Of a stretch of 64,000 nucleotides of DNA, positions 1 through 8,712 are shown piece after piece. The position numbers were made by a program, and so were the translations under genes. How positions within the stretch are numbered: position 1 is the stretch's first letter; each line of letters starts with the position of its first letter. The notes beneath the pieces were generated by a model. That model was not told where the DNA came from and searched no databases. It saw nothing but the letters and a program-made list of their open reading frames with translations. This DNA comes from Xanthomonas codiaei (lineage in GTDB: Bacteria; Pseudomonadota; Gammaproteobacteria; Xanthomonadales; Xanthomonadaceae), in NCBI RefSeq assembly GCF_002939785.1, contig NZ_MDEC01000019.1, positions 1 through 64,000 of the forward strand, in the 5' to 3' direction.

Positions 1-311
1 TTCTTGCATCTGCTCCGATGATCAGTCGGAAGACATAACGCTGTTAGGCGACCATGTCCAGATACAAGGAGCGCACCCGGGCGCGAAAGGGCTTTATCGG
101 TAGAGCCCCGTCGCGCCCGGGTGCGCTCCTACAGAGCCCATGGCTTCGAAGACTGGATGGCGCAAGCCAGCGCCGGATCCGATATGCAGGCCTTCGATTA
201 TCTGCACACGTGAGAGTGGTCAAGCTGCAGCCGCACCTACCCGCGGTTGCCGCCTGCGCTACCGGACGTGCAGCGGCAGCGCCCCATCGGGCACGCGACG
301 CGCGGCAGCGC
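1..311. other. Gene-free left edge of the window
   Basis: No open frame here looks like a real protein; the frames present are GC-rich and arginine-rich readings with no recognisable motif. The stretch holds the long palindrome at 67-130 and then the downstream flank of the minus-strand gene that ends at 312. Confidence 0.6.
67..130. repeat. Palindromic repeat with perfect 20-bp arms
   Basis: The arm at 67-86 (AGGAGCGCACCCGGGCGCGA) is the exact reverse complement of 111-130. Between them, GGGCT and AGCCC segments can pair and extend the hairpin. GGAGCGCACCCGGG-type palindromes recur between genes in Xanthomonas genomes (recalled knowledge). It may be a REP-like element or a bidirectional terminator; no T-run follows. 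Confidence 0.75.
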
Positions 312-677
312 TCAACGCCGCGGCGCGGGCCCCTGCTGGCTGCCCGGCACCGGCACGATGCCACTGGACGAGGCTGGATCGACCACGGTCATGGTTTCGG
401 TGGAACCATCCGGCCACACCACCTGGAAGGTGGCGCCCGCCGGCAGCGTGGAAAACGGCATCGCACTGCCTGCGCGATACACCGCCGCCACCTGGCTGGC
501 GCCATGCCGTCGCTGCTGTTCGTCGGCGCCGACGGTGGTGGACCTGATCGACAGGGGCTGATAGCGGTGATCGGCGGTATCGATCATCACGATGCCCACT
601 GCCGCAGCCGAATACGCCACAAACAGCGCCACCCACAACCAGAACTTGGCGCCGTGCGCCCATCGACGGTAATTCAT
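312..677 (-). CDS. Hypothetical single-pass membrane protein
   Basis: I do not recognise this 121-residue protein. A hydrophobic helix lies at about residues 11-33, with a short basic segment before it. The remaining 85 or so residues are polar and probably periplasmic; their end is rich in Gly, Pro and Gln. The start codon overlaps the stop of the upstream gene (674-1597) in an ATGA, so the two are probably translated together. The pairing with another exported protein suggests a shared envelope role, but nothing shows which. Confidence 0.75.
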   Translation of the reverse strand: MNYRRWAHGAKFWLWVALFVAYSAAAVGIVMIDTADHRYQPLSIRSTTVGADEQQRRHGASQVAAVYRAGSAMPFSTLPAGATFQVVWPDGSTETMTVVDPASSSGIVPVPGSQQGPAPRR

Positions 678-1597
678 GACTGCGCTCCCGGCTCGGACAC
701 CAGCGTATCGACCATCTCATCCACCCTGTCTGCTCCCTGCCGCGGTACCGCGGCATCGAATACGAACGACACAAAATCCTGTGCGCCTTCGCGCGAGCAG
801 ATGCCCGCATTGGCGCAGTAACTGGTGACCAGCGTGCTGTCGGCACTGCAGTCCAGGCCCAGGCGGCATGCCGCCACCTGCCAGGCGAGTTCGGCGAACT
901 GGTCGCCGGCCACGTAGCCTTCCAGAGTGTCGTCGCCGCTGGCGCGTGCGCCCATCGCAGGCGACAGCGCCAGATACGCCTCCGGGTCGCGCGAAGCCAG
1001 CACGCGCTGCACCAGCGCGCGCTTGTAGGTAGGCGTTGCCTGCAGCGGCTCGCCCTGTGCCAGCAAGGCCGCCTCGGCGGCCAGGCTGCCGCCGCGCGCT
1101 GCGCGCAGGCGTTGCTGCGCCACCAGGCGCGGGCCGAGCCCATCGCTGGGCGCGAAACCGGCACAGCGCTGCGCCACGCGATCGCGCGCGGCACGCATGG
1201 CCGCCACGCCCGGCGTGGCGTGCGCGGCGATCCACTCGCTATCGGCGGCATAGCCGGCCGGGCTGTCGGCATACGGTGCGCAGTAATCGGTGACCCGGCT
1301 CAAGCGCCACCCGGCCTGTGCATCGCCGGCGCGCACCTGCTGCTGCAACCGCTGTGCATAGCGGTACAGATCCGGCTGCGCATCCACCGCATCGCGATAT
1401 GGCAGCTGCAGGGCGTTGCCGTGTTCGAGCGGCGCCCGCAAAGGCGCGGCAGCCGACACGCGCATGACGCCGCCCCCCGCCGGCGCGGCATCGGCGGCCA
1501 CCGCGGGTGGTTGCGCGCGCAGCTGCCACCACCCTGCCGCCGCGAGCGCGACGGGAGCGAGCAACAGCCAGAGATGGCGGGCACGAGCAAGCGGCAT
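674..1597 (-). CDS. Hypothetical exported or membrane-anchored protein
   Basis: This 307-residue protein has a hydrophobic N-terminal helix (about residues 8-24) that could be an uncleaved signal or an anchor. The rest is Ala- and Arg-rich, mostly helical in appearance, with spaced cysteines (around the YCAPYA, QRCAGF, CRLGLDC and YCANAGIC segments) that could form disulfides in the periplasm. No catalytic motif was recognised. It is the first gene of a two-gene unit with the membrane protein at 312-677. Confidence 0.75.
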   Translation of the reverse strand: MPLARARHLWLLLAPVALAAAGWWQLRAQPPAVAADAAPAGGGVMRVSAAAPLRAPLEHGNALQLPYRDAVDAQPDLYRYAQRLQQQVRAGDAQAGWRLSRVTDYCAPYADSPAGYAADSEWIAAHATPGVAAMRAARDRVAQRCAGFAPSDGLGPRLVAQQRLRAARGGSLAAEAALLAQGEPLQATPTYKRALVQRVLASRDPEAYLALSPAMGARASGDDTLEGYVAGDQFAELAWQVAACRLGLDCSADSTLVTSYCANAGICSREGAQDFVSFVFDAAVPRQGADRVDEMVDTLVSEPGAQS

Positions 1598-2114
1598 GAC
1601 AGCGGCAACCCAGCTGCGGACACACCCGCAGCGACGGCGCGGAGTCTAGCACCCGGCCGTGCACCCGGCCGCGGCCAAGCGAGCACTGCTGCGGGGTTCG
1701 ATGAGGATGGGCACTCCATGCGGTGAGGATCTGCGCGAGATGCGTGTGGGTGGCGCGCAATGCGTGTTTGGTTGCGCGGCAAAGCGGATGCAGCGCATCG
1801 GCCTGCCGATGCAGCGATGCGGGTGCCATTGCCTGGCCTGGATGCCCTGGCCTGGATGCCGACGCATCGGGCATCGCCCTGGCTTGCGCGATACCCGATG
1901 CGTGCAGCGGCTTCCATGGATCGAACAGCTACCCGGCTGGACAGGCGATTCCGGCGTCGCGCATCTGCCCCTGACACCCTCGTGCATCGCCGCCATCCTC
2001 ACCTGCCGCAGCGACCGGCCTCTGATCGGGCAGGCGCGCCGCCACGGCCTCGCGCGGCAGCGGGCCGGCGCGAATGGTCTACGATGCACGCCTTCACTGT
2101 TGCCGATCGCCACG
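1598..2114. other. Divergent intergenic region upstream of prmA
   Basis: This holds the 5' regions of the minus-strand gene ending its reading at 1597 and of prmA. A longer in-frame reading of prmA runs back to 1659, but it has no protein-like character and would more than add 150 residues to a family of about 300. It contains a perfect tandem duplication at 1832-1859. No clear promoter could be picked out. Confidence 0.55.
1832..1859. repeat. Two tandem copies of a 14-bp unit
   Basis: The unit CCTGGCCTGGATGC occurs twice without a gap (1832-1845, 1846-1859). It lies between genes, upstream of prmA. This looks like simple slippage. Confidence 0.8.
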
Positions 2115-3035
2115 ATGCCGTTTCTTGAACTGACCCTGCCCTGCTCCGATGCCACCCAGCCCCGCTTCCAGACCGCGCTCGAAGAGGTCGGCGCGCTGGC
2201 GGTGACCCTGCTCGACGCCAATACCGACGACAGCAACGAGCACGCCATCCTGGAGCCGGGCGTGGGCGAAACGCCGCTGTGGCAGGAACTGGAAATGACC
2301 GCCCTGTTCGATGGCCAGAGCGATCCGCTGCAGGTGCTGGTGGACCTGGAAGGCTTCGATCCGGAGCTGGACTGGGGCCGGGTGTCGTTTCGCATGGTCG
2401 AGGACAGCGACTGGATCCGTGCGTGGATGGATCTGTTCAAGCCGATGCAATTTGGCACGCGCACCTTCGTCGTGCCCTGGGATCACGACCTGCCCGACGC
2501 CGCCAACACGCCCGATGCCGCGGTGGTGCGGCTGGACCCGGGCCTGGCGTTCGGCTCGGGCACGCACCAGACCACCGCGCTGTGCCTGCGCTGGCTGGAC
2601 AGCCTGGCCGGCAGCGGCGAGCTGCAGGGCCGCCAGGTGCTCGATTTCGGGTGTGGCTCGGGCATTCTTGCGGTCGCCGCGCTGAAGCTGGGCGCCATCG
2701 ACGCCGTTGGCGTGGACAACGACCCGCAGGCGCTGCTGGCCACCGCCGAGAACGCGCAACGCAACGGCGTGGGCGCGCAGCTGGCCGTGTACATGCCGGA
2801 GGACGAGCCGGTGCGGACCTACCCGGTGGTGGTTGCCAACATCCTCGCAAAGGCACTGGACGCGCTGGCCGAGCTGCTGGCCGCGCGCGTGGCCCCGGGT
2901 GGCCGCCTGGCGATGTCGGGCATCCTGCACGGGCAGGAGGACGAGCTGCTGGAGCGTTACGCCCCCTGGTTCGAGCAATTGCGCTGCGAACGCGATCAAG
3001 ACTGGATGCGCATCGATGGCGTTCGCCGCCACTGA
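2115..3035 (+). CDS. prmA: Ribosomal protein L11 methyltransferase PrmA
   Basis: PrmA transfers methyl groups from S-adenosylmethionine to lysines and the N-terminus of ribosomal protein L11. At 306 residues it has the family's usual length. An N-terminal substrate-binding domain (starting [10 protein letters not shown]) is followed by a Rossmann methyltransferase domain with the SAM loop [10 protein letters not shown] near residue 176 and the [10 protein letters not shown] motif near 240. The ATG at 2115 was chosen because the family begins with this MPFxEL segment. In this genus fis often lies a little downstream, as it does here. Confidence 0.96.
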   Translation: MPFLELTLPCSDATQPRFQTALEEVGALAVTLLDANTDDSNEHAILEPGVGETPLWQELEMTALFDGQSDPLQVLVDLEGFDPELDWGRVSFRMVEDSDWIRAWMDLFKPMQFGTRTFVVPWDHDLPDAANTPDAAVVRLDPGLAFGSGTHQTTALCLRWLDSLAGSGELQGRQVLDFGCGSGILAVAALKLGAIDAVGVDNDPQALLATAENAQRNGVGAQLAVYMPEDEPVRTYPVVVANILAKALDALAELLAARVAPGGRLAMSGILHGQEDELLERYAPWFEQLRCERDQDWMRIDGVRRH

Positions 3036-3373
3036 GCCGACTGCGGCACGCATCTGCCCTGAGGTGAGTGTTCCGAGGTAGGTGTCCCGGGGTCGGGTGC
3101 GCAGCGTGCCGTGGCCGGCGACGCCAGGCCTACTGGCGCCCTTGCCCACCACCCGGGCAAGGCGCGCAACGCAGGCTCGGCACATCACGGCCCATTCCCC
3201 GGTGGATACTCCCGGCTGGGTGGGCCATCGACGGCCTGGAACGGCGGCGAGCGCGCCGGCCGCTTGCCGAGGCGCCAGCCACGCCGGTGCAAGGCCGCCC
3301 CGCTCCACTGCGCCTACGGCGGCGCCTGCTTCGATGGTGTCGCATCCCAGCCCGCCCGGCGTGCGCCGGGCGG
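3036..3373. other. Convergent intergenic region with no recognised gene
   Basis: This lies between the ends of prmA (plus) and the membrane protein at 3374-3865 (minus). The frames across it read as arginine/proline-rich shadows. No terminator hairpin with a T-run was found. Confidence 0.5.
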
Positions 3374-3865
3374 TTACCGCTGCGGGCGGCCGGCGCGGAT
3401 CCGCGCCGTGGTCACCGCATCGGCCACGCTGATCGCGCGCAGCCGGGTCACCGGCTGCCAGCCGGCGCATCGCAGGGCGTCGCTGCGCCAGCGCCCGGCA
3501 TGCCGGCCCGCCCGCACACGCAACACCAGTTCGGCCACCAACAGCACCGCCCAGGCACTCAGCGACCACGCCTGGGCACCGGCGAGCGCCACACCGGCGG
3601 CCAACACCGCCAGCAGGCCGCCCATTCCCAATAGCGGCCACTGCCGATGACGCAGCGCCCAGCCACGCGGCGCCAGTGCCGCTGACCAGTGCGCGCCTTC
3701 GGCGACGGCTGTCCAGTGCTGGCCGCGTTGCCACACCTGGTAGCAGGTGGCGCCGCGGAACCGCTGCACCGCCGGATCCAGCGGCGAATCGGCCCGCCAC
3801 GGCGCCTGCGCCGGCGGCATGTCGGCCGACACGCGGTCGGTCTTCGAAGCAACAGGCTCGACCAT
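3374..3865 (-). CDS. Small membrane protein divergent from an XRE regulator
   Basis: I do not recognise this 163-residue protein. Residues 1-75 are soluble and include a Trp-rich stretch; two adjacent hydrophobic helices follow at about 77-97 and 101-117, then an Arg-rich tail. The ATG at 3865 was chosen because AAGGAG lies seven bases upstream; the frame stays open further back without any protein-like sequence. It diverges from the XRE regulator at 4016 across a palindromic site, so that regulator may control it. Confidence 0.75.
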   Translation of the reverse strand: MVEPVASKTDRVSADMPPAQAPWRADSPLDPAVQRFRGATCYQVWQRGQHWTAVAEGAHWSAALAPRGWALRHRQWPLLGMGGLLAVLAAGVALAGAQAWSLSAWAVLLVAELVLRVRAGRHAGRWRSDALRCAGWQPVTRLRAISVADAVTTARIRAGRPQR

Positions 3866-3916
3866 GAACACGCTCCTTGAGTTCGCTGTGATGTCGTCGT
3901 CAATGACACGAGGACA

Positions 3917-3986
3917 GTATCGCAAACATATGGAGATATGAAAGGCATACGAACTATCCCCCAGCGCTGCTAGGGCTATATCTCCC
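3917..3986. promoter_or_regulatory. Candidate operator between the membrane protein and the XRE regulator
   Basis: The intergenic region carries the palindrome CATAT-GGAG-ATATG (3927-3940). It is flanked by looser arms, GTATCGC (3917) and GGCATAC ending at 3950. The core GGAGATAT (3932-3939) recurs inverted as ATATCTCC at 3978-3985, just upstream of the XRE start. The AT-rich patch stands out from its GC-rich surroundings. Paired half-sites near the regulator's own start suggest autoregulation; this is inference. Confidence 0.5.
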
Positions 3987-4015
3987 GGCCCTGTCCGCCT
4001 TCCATCCGGTGCCGT

Positions 4016-4393
4016 GTGAGCAAGCTGTACGAACGAGTACGCGAAGCCCGCAGCTTCACCAAGCTGACCCAGGAAGCCCTGGCCGGCGAGCTCGGCGTCA
4101 CCCGCAGCGCGGTCGCGCAGTGGGAGATGGCCGAAGGCACCGCGCCGTCGGTGGAGAACCTGATCGGCCTGGCCAAGCGCAGCGGCATGGCCTTCGAATA
4201 CCTGGCCACCGGCCGCGGCGAACGCGTGTTCGGCCCGCCGGTGTCGGCCATTGCCGAAGAGCCGGCGCAATACCGTCGCCTGGACGACCAGCAGCGCGTA
4301 CTGCTGGCGCGCTTCGACACGCTGGCGCCGCGGCAGCGCAGTGGACTGCTGGACCTGCTGCTGGCCGACGGGAAGACGCGGCGGCGGCGGTAG
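4016..4393 (+). CDS. XRE-family helix-turn-helix regulator
   Basis: This 125-residue protein starts with a GTG at 4016. Residues 5-65 form a Cro/CI-type HTH, with the recognition segment TQEALAGELGVTRSAVAQWE at about 20-39. The C-terminal half is short and shows no known ligand or peptidase domain, so it may serve for dimerisation. It is transcribed away from the small membrane protein at 3374-3865, and the palindrome between them is the obvious binding candidate. It differs from phage CI repressors in lacking a LexA-like cleavage domain. Confidence 0.85.
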   Translation: MSKLYERVREARSFTKLTQEALAGELGVTRSAVAQWEMAEGTAPSVENLIGLAKRSGMAFEYLATGRGERVFGPPVSAIAEEPAQYRRLDDQQRVLLARFDTLAPRQRSGLLDLLLADGKTRRRR

Positions 4394-4780
4394 TTTCGGG
4401 AGTCGGGAGTCGGGAGTCGTCGAGAGCCTGCGCCGGCGCGTTGGATGTTGCTGGTAGTGCCTCGGTCTTTGTGCCTCGAAGAGCTGTGCGGGGAACGGTC
4501 TGTCAGGACGACGATCGGCGGGCTCATGAAGACGATCTGCGCGGTGGTGCCGGCGTGTCTTCCGGTGTGCGGCATGTCCGGAGTTGCCGTGCGGGGTTGC
4601 AGTGCGTCCTGCCGCACAGGCGCGATGCGGTACCTCCAGGCAAGGTTGCGTGCCCCAGCAAGGTGACCTGCGGCCTGTCAGGCGTGATAGTGCTGCGATC
4701 AGGCCGGCGCCGGGACGTAGACGTTCGCGCCTGGAGGCGCGCGTGGTTGAATAGGGCTCTTCTCCGCTGCACGCCTGCCG
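4394..4780. other. Intergenic region with a short GGGAGTC tandem
   Basis: At about 4398-4420 the unit CGGGAGT occurs three times in tandem, like the repeats seen near fis, purH, coq7 and trpE. The rest up to 4780 has no convincing gene or terminator and presumably carries the promoter of the DUF3426 gene. Confidence 0.55.
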
Positions 4781-5908
4781 ATGTCAGAGACTCCGCCACC
4801 GCGCCGCCCCCTGGCCACGTTCCTGCGTGCCACGCCTGCTGCTCCAGCGCTGATTCCGACCCCGGCAGTGCCGCCCACCGAGCCGCCGGAACAGGCGCCG
4901 CCAGCGCCGTTGGCCGAGCTGCCGCCAGCGCCTGCCGTGGAGCCGGTACCGGCACCGCGTTCGCCCCTGGTACCCGCACCCGGCGCCGGCGCGCCTGACA
5001 CCGCGCGCGGTGACGGTGCGCAAGATGCGCCCATCGTCGGCACCGCTGCGGGGCCGCTAGCGCAGCAGCAGGCAGCCCCTGCAACACCGCCCACGGCCAC
5101 CCAGGCTTCGCCTGCGGTGCCCGCCGTTCCGGCGTCGACCTCGACCCCGTCCACGGGCCCGACCTCTGCCGCGCCGTCGGCTTCTGCCGTGCCCCCTGCC
5201 GCGTCGCTGGCGTCTACGTCGCCAGCAACCTCGGCCCAGCGGCCAGCATCGGCCGGGGATGCCGCCACACCGGCGCTGCCGACGACACCTGCCACCGGCA
5301 GCGCCGCCAGCGCTGCCGTAGCGGGGGAAGCGGATGTCGCCCCCCTCGGCACGCACGCACCCGGCGCAACGCCGCTGCTGCCGCTGCCCGCATCCAGCGC
5401 CCCGGCGTTTGCGCGACGTGGTCTCAGCCGGCCGCGGCTGCGCGCCAGCGGCCGGCAATGGGCGCTGCTGGTCGGCCTGGTGGGCGTGCTCGGCCTGCAG
5501 ATCGTCATTGCCGACCGCGCGCATCTGGCCGGCGATGCCCGCTGGCGGCCGCTGGTGAGCGCCGCCTGCACGGTGCTGCGCTGCAGCCTGCCGGCCTGGC
5601 GCGAACCGGCCGCGCTGACCCTGCTCAATCGCGAGGTGCGGCCACTGCCCGGCATGCCCGGTGTGCTGCAGATCCAGGCCAGTTTCCGCAACGATGCCCG
5701 CTGGGCGCAGGCCTGGCCCTGGCTGCAGCTGTCGCTGTCCGACGTCGATGGCCGGGTGATCGGCACGCGCGTGCTGGCCCCGCAGGAGTATCTGGGGCAG
5801 GCGCCGGCCGAACAGGACACGCTCGCTCCCGGCCAGGCGGTGCAGGTGGCGTTTCGCGTGCGCGAACCGGCCGCGAGCACGGCCGCCTTCAGCTTCGATT
5901 TCCGCTAA
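4781..5908 (+). CDS. DUF3426-domain membrane protein with a Pro/Ala-rich N-terminus
   Basis: This 375-residue protein has three parts. Residues 1 to about 220 are a low-complexity Pro/Ala/Thr/Ser segment. A single transmembrane helix follows near 225-245 (WALLVGLVGVLGLQIVIAD). The C-terminal DUF3426 domain carries the cysteine-containing ACTVLRCSLP stretch and the QASFRNDA...WPWLQLSLSD core. Proteins of this family commonly begin with a CxxC zinc ribbon; none is visible here at this start or in the frame just upstream. It lies between prmA and fis, a common setting. Function unknown. Confidence 0.85.
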   Translation: MSETPPPRRPLATFLRATPAAPALIPTPAVPPTEPPEQAPPAPLAELPPAPAVEPVPAPRSPLVPAPGAGAPDTARGDGAQDAPIVGTAAGPLAQQQAAPATPPTATQASPAVPAVPASTSTPSTGPTSAAPSASAVPPAASLASTSPATSAQRPASAGDAATPALPTTPATGSAASAAVAGEADVAPLGTHAPGATPLLPLPASSAPAFARRGLSRPRLRASGRQWALLVGLVGVLGLQIVIADRAHLAGDARWRPLVSAACTVLRCSLPAWREPAALTLLNREVRPLPGMPGVLQIQASFRNDARWAQAWPWLQLSLSDVDGRVIGTRVLAPQEYLGQAPAEQDTLAPGQAVQVAFRVREPAASTAAFSFDFR

Positions 5909-6009
5909 GCGACCGCAACCTGCGGCCGCTGGCCACATGGGCGTGGCGAGCGGGGAGGTCACGCGCTAGACTCACTCCCCCTCGCCGGCCACGCGTCCCG
6001 GCTTCGTGA

Positions 6010-6297
<288 letters not shown>

Positions 6298-6301
6298 GGG
6301 G

Positions 6302-6331
6302 CGGGATTCGGGATTCGGGATTCGGGATTCG
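6302..6331. repeat. Four tandem copies of CGGGATT
   Basis: A 7-bp unit is repeated four times immediately after the fis stop codon. Related CGGGATT/CGGGAGT/CGGGAAT tandems lie at about 4398, 16114, 16186, 39611 and 50312, always between genes. Confidence 0.85.
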
Positions 6332-6467
6332 TAAAAGCGTGCCGCCGCGAGGCGTGGCGTGCACGAGGTTGCCGATGCGATGGATGAGTCGATGCAGCTC
6401 GACGTTGCGGTGGGCAAGACGCTGCTGCTGGCCGATCAGCGCCTGGCTGGCGCCGACGTGCAGCCGC

Positions 6468-7442
6468 TCACGCCCAGCCGTAGCGGATCAGATGGAAGAA
6501 CACCGGGGCGGCGAAGCACACCGAATCCAGGCGATCGAGTACGCCGCCGTGGCCTTCGATCATGTGGCCCCAGTCCTTGATGCCGCGGTCGCGCTTGATC
6601 GCCGACATCACCAGCCCGCCGAAGAAGCCCATCAGGTTGGCTACCAGCGCCAGCCCGAATGCATGCCAGGGCGCGAACGGAGTGATCCACCACAGCGCCA
6701 TGCCGAGTAGGCTGGCCGACAGCACGCCGCCGATGAAACCCTCCACGGTTTTGGAAGGCGAAAGCTTCGGCGCGATCAGGTGGCGGCCGGCCAGCTTGCC
6801 CCACACGTACTGCAACACGTCCGAGGACTGCACCACGATCACCAGGAACGCGATCAACAGCAGATTGCGTCCGGCATAACCGGGAATTTCCAGGTTCAAC
6901 AGGGCCGGCACGTGCGAGATGCAGAACACGCAGATCATCAGGCCCCACTGCACCTTGGCGGTACGCTCCAGATAGCGCGTGGTGTCGCCGCCGATGGTGG
7001 CCAGGATCGGCAGCACCAGGAACGCATAGACCGGAATCAGCAGCGTGTACATGCCGTACCAGCCGGTCCACACCAGCCCGTACTGCCAGGGCAGCACGAT
7101 GTAGAACGCCGCCAGCAGCGCGTAGTAATCGCCGCGCCGGGTGGGCGTGAGCGTGATGAACTCGCGCAGCGCAAACAGCGACACCAGCGCGAACAGCACG
7201 ATCACCCCGGCGCGGCCGAACACGAACGCGATACCCACCACTGCCGCCATCACCCACCAGGCGCGAATGCGTGCGACCAGGTTGTCCAGCACCGCGCTCT
7301 GGCGTTCGCGTGCGCGCCAACGCAGCGTTTCGGCAATCAGCGTGGCAACAATCAGCACCAGCGCAATGCCGCTGAACAACCACAGCGTCTGCTGATGCAT
7401 CGAGGATTGCTGCAGCTGCCCGCTGTACAGATACAGGCTCAT
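6468..7442 (-). CDS. cdsA: Phosphatidate cytidylyltransferase (CdsA family)
   Basis: CdsA makes CDP-diacylglycerol from phosphatidic acid and CTP in the inner membrane. This 324-residue protein has about eight hydrophobic helices and the CDS signature at about 280-306: SxIKRxxxIKD, then GHGGVLDRLD with the catalytic/metal-binding Asp residues. It is the last gene of an eight-gene minus-strand operon and overlaps the preceding acyltransferase stop by four bases (ATGA at 7439-7442). As the housekeeping cdsA is normally near dxr/bamA, this one is probably a second, operon-specific copy; that is inference. Confidence 0.92.
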   Translation of the reverse strand: MSLYLYSGQLQQSSMHQQTLWLFSGIALVLIVATLIAETLRWRARERQSAVLDNLVARIRAWWVMAAVVGIAFVFGRAGVIVLFALVSLFALREFITLTPTRRGDYYALLAAFYIVLPWQYGLVWTGWYGMYTLLIPVYAFLVLPILATIGGDTTRYLERTAKVQWGLMICVFCISHVPALLNLEIPGYAGRNLLLIAFLVIVVQSSDVLQYVWGKLAGRHLIAPKLSPSKTVEGFIGGVLSASLLGMALWWITPFAPWHAFGLALVANLMGFFGGLVMSAIKRDRGIKDWGHMIEGHGGVLDRLDSVCFAAPVFFHLIRYGWA

Positions 7443-8071
7443 GCGCGTGCCTCCAGCTGGTCCGGCGACAACGCCAGCAGCGCCTCACGCGCACGCGCCA
7501 GGAACGCGTCCTTGTCTTCGTCGGCATCCAGCCGCAACGGTGCACCGAAGGTGGTGGTGCACAGCAGCGGCAGCGGCAGCCACTTGCCCTTGGGCATCAC
7601 CCGCTTGAGGTTGTCGATCCACACCGGCACGAACTCCAGTTCCGGGCGCTGCCGCGCCAGGTGATACAGCCCGCTCTTGAACGGCAGCAGGCCTTCGTCG
7701 GGATTGCGCGTGCCCTCGGGAAACAGGATCAGCGAATCGCCGGCATCCACCGCATCGCACAGACATTCGATCGGGTCGCGGGTGCGCCGCGCCGCATCGC
7801 GTTCGATCAGCACGCCATTGAACACCGCATGGATCAGATAACGCCGCAGCGCCGTGCGTTGCCAGTAGTCGGCCGCGGCCACCGGGCGCACCTGGTGTCG
7901 CAAGCTAGCCGGCAACGACGACCAGATCAGCACGAAATCGCCGTGGCTGGCATGGTTGCCGTAATACACGCGGCGCTCGTTGGACGGTGCGCAGCCACGC
8001 CACAACGCACGGGCACCGGTGAGCGTGCGGATGGCGCCACTGCAGGCGCGTGCGATCAAGCGGGCAATCAC
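7439..8071 (-). CDS. Lysophospholipid acyltransferase (PlsC family)
   Basis: This is a 1-acyl-glycerol-3-phosphate acyltransferase-like protein of 210 residues. The catalytic HX4D motif is seen as HASHGD at residues 40-45, and the substrate-binding FPEGTR motif near 120. The GTG start at 8071 was chosen because GGAG lies just upstream and the codon forms a four-base GTGA overlap with the stop of the CDP-alcohol phosphatidyltransferase. A longer reading upstream is only the low-complexity antisense of the neighbouring gene. Together with the next gene, CdsA, it could build phosphatidic acid and then CDP-diacylglycerol. Confidence 0.9.
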   Translation of the reverse strand: MIARLIARACSGAIRTLTGARALWRGCAPSNERRVYYGNHASHGDFVLIWSSLPASLRHQVRPVAAADYWQRTALRRYLIHAVFNGVLIERDAARRTRDPIECLCDAVDAGDSLILFPEGTRNPDEGLLPFKSGLYHLARQRPELEFVPVWIDNLKRVMPKGKWLPLPLLCTTTFGAPLRLDADEDKDAFLARAREALLALSPDQLEARA

Positions 8072-8712
8072 GTCTGCTCCAAGGTGCGCACGATCGCGCG
8101 CAGCCGTAACACCACCGTCAGCACCGCACCGGCGATCAACACCGCCAGCGCGCCGCTCAGCAACCAGGCCGCGCTGCGCGGCTGGCCCATCCATTGCAAC
8201 GGCACCGCCAGCAGGGCCGCCAGCGACAACCATTGCATGCACTGCACGCGGCTCATCGGCCCCTGCCGCGGCTCCGGCGTGCCACAGGCCAGGCCCAGCA
8301 TGCGCACATAGGCGGTGGCCACGCAGCACAGCGCCGCAGCCCACCCCAGCTGCGCAGCCCACGGCAGGCCCGCCTGCAGCCCATACCCCAGGCCCACGCA
8401 CACCAGCACATCGGACAGGCGATCCGGCGCGTCGTTGTAGACCTCTCCCGCGCGCGAAACCATGTGCGCCTGACGCGCCAGCACACCATCCATGCGATTG
8501 CACCACAGCCGCCCCTGCAGCCCGAGCACGGCCAGCAGCAATGGCATCGCCCCTTCGCGTGCGGGCGCGCTCAGGCCCACGTAGAACATCAGCCCAGCCA
8601 GTGCGGCAAACGCGATGCCCACCCACGACACGCCATTGGGCGTGGCGCCGCGCCCGCGCAAGGCGCGCGCCCAGCGCAGCCGTCGTTGTTGCTGTCGTTG
8701 CCTGCCCTGCAT
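8068..8712 (-). CDS. CDP-alcohol phosphatidyltransferase, Asn-variant active site (copy 1)
   Basis: The family transfers a phosphatidyl group from CDP-diacylglycerol to an alcohol such as glycerol-3-phosphate, inositol or serine. This 214-residue protein has several transmembrane helices. Its motif region is N72-x2-D75-G-x2-A-R-x8-G89-x3-N93-x3-D97. The family normally has Asp at the positions of N72 and N93, which help hold the metals. The second copy at 13836 has the same two changes. The start overlaps the upstream stop by one base (TGATG), and the end overlaps the PlsC start. The head-group alcohol cannot be told from the sequence. Confidence 0.88.
   Translation of the reverse strand: MQGRQRQQQRRLRWARALRGRGATPNGVSWVGIAFAALAGLMFYVGLSAPAREGAMPLLLAVLGLQGRLWCNRMDGVLARQAHMVSRAGEVYNDAPDRLSDVLVCVGLGYGLQAGLPWAAQLGWAAALCCVATAYVRMLGLACGTPEPRQGPMSRVQCMQWLSLAALLAVPLQWMGQPRSAAWLLSGALAVLIAGAVLTVVLRLRAIVRTLEQT

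Noticed and set aside
1659..2114. Longer N-terminal reading of prmA
   Set aside because: The extra 152 codons lack family similarity; PrmA starts at the MPFLEL segment.
6302..6331. CGGGATT tandem considered as the start of a CRISPR array
   Set aside because: The units are 7 bp without spacers, and no cas genes are present.
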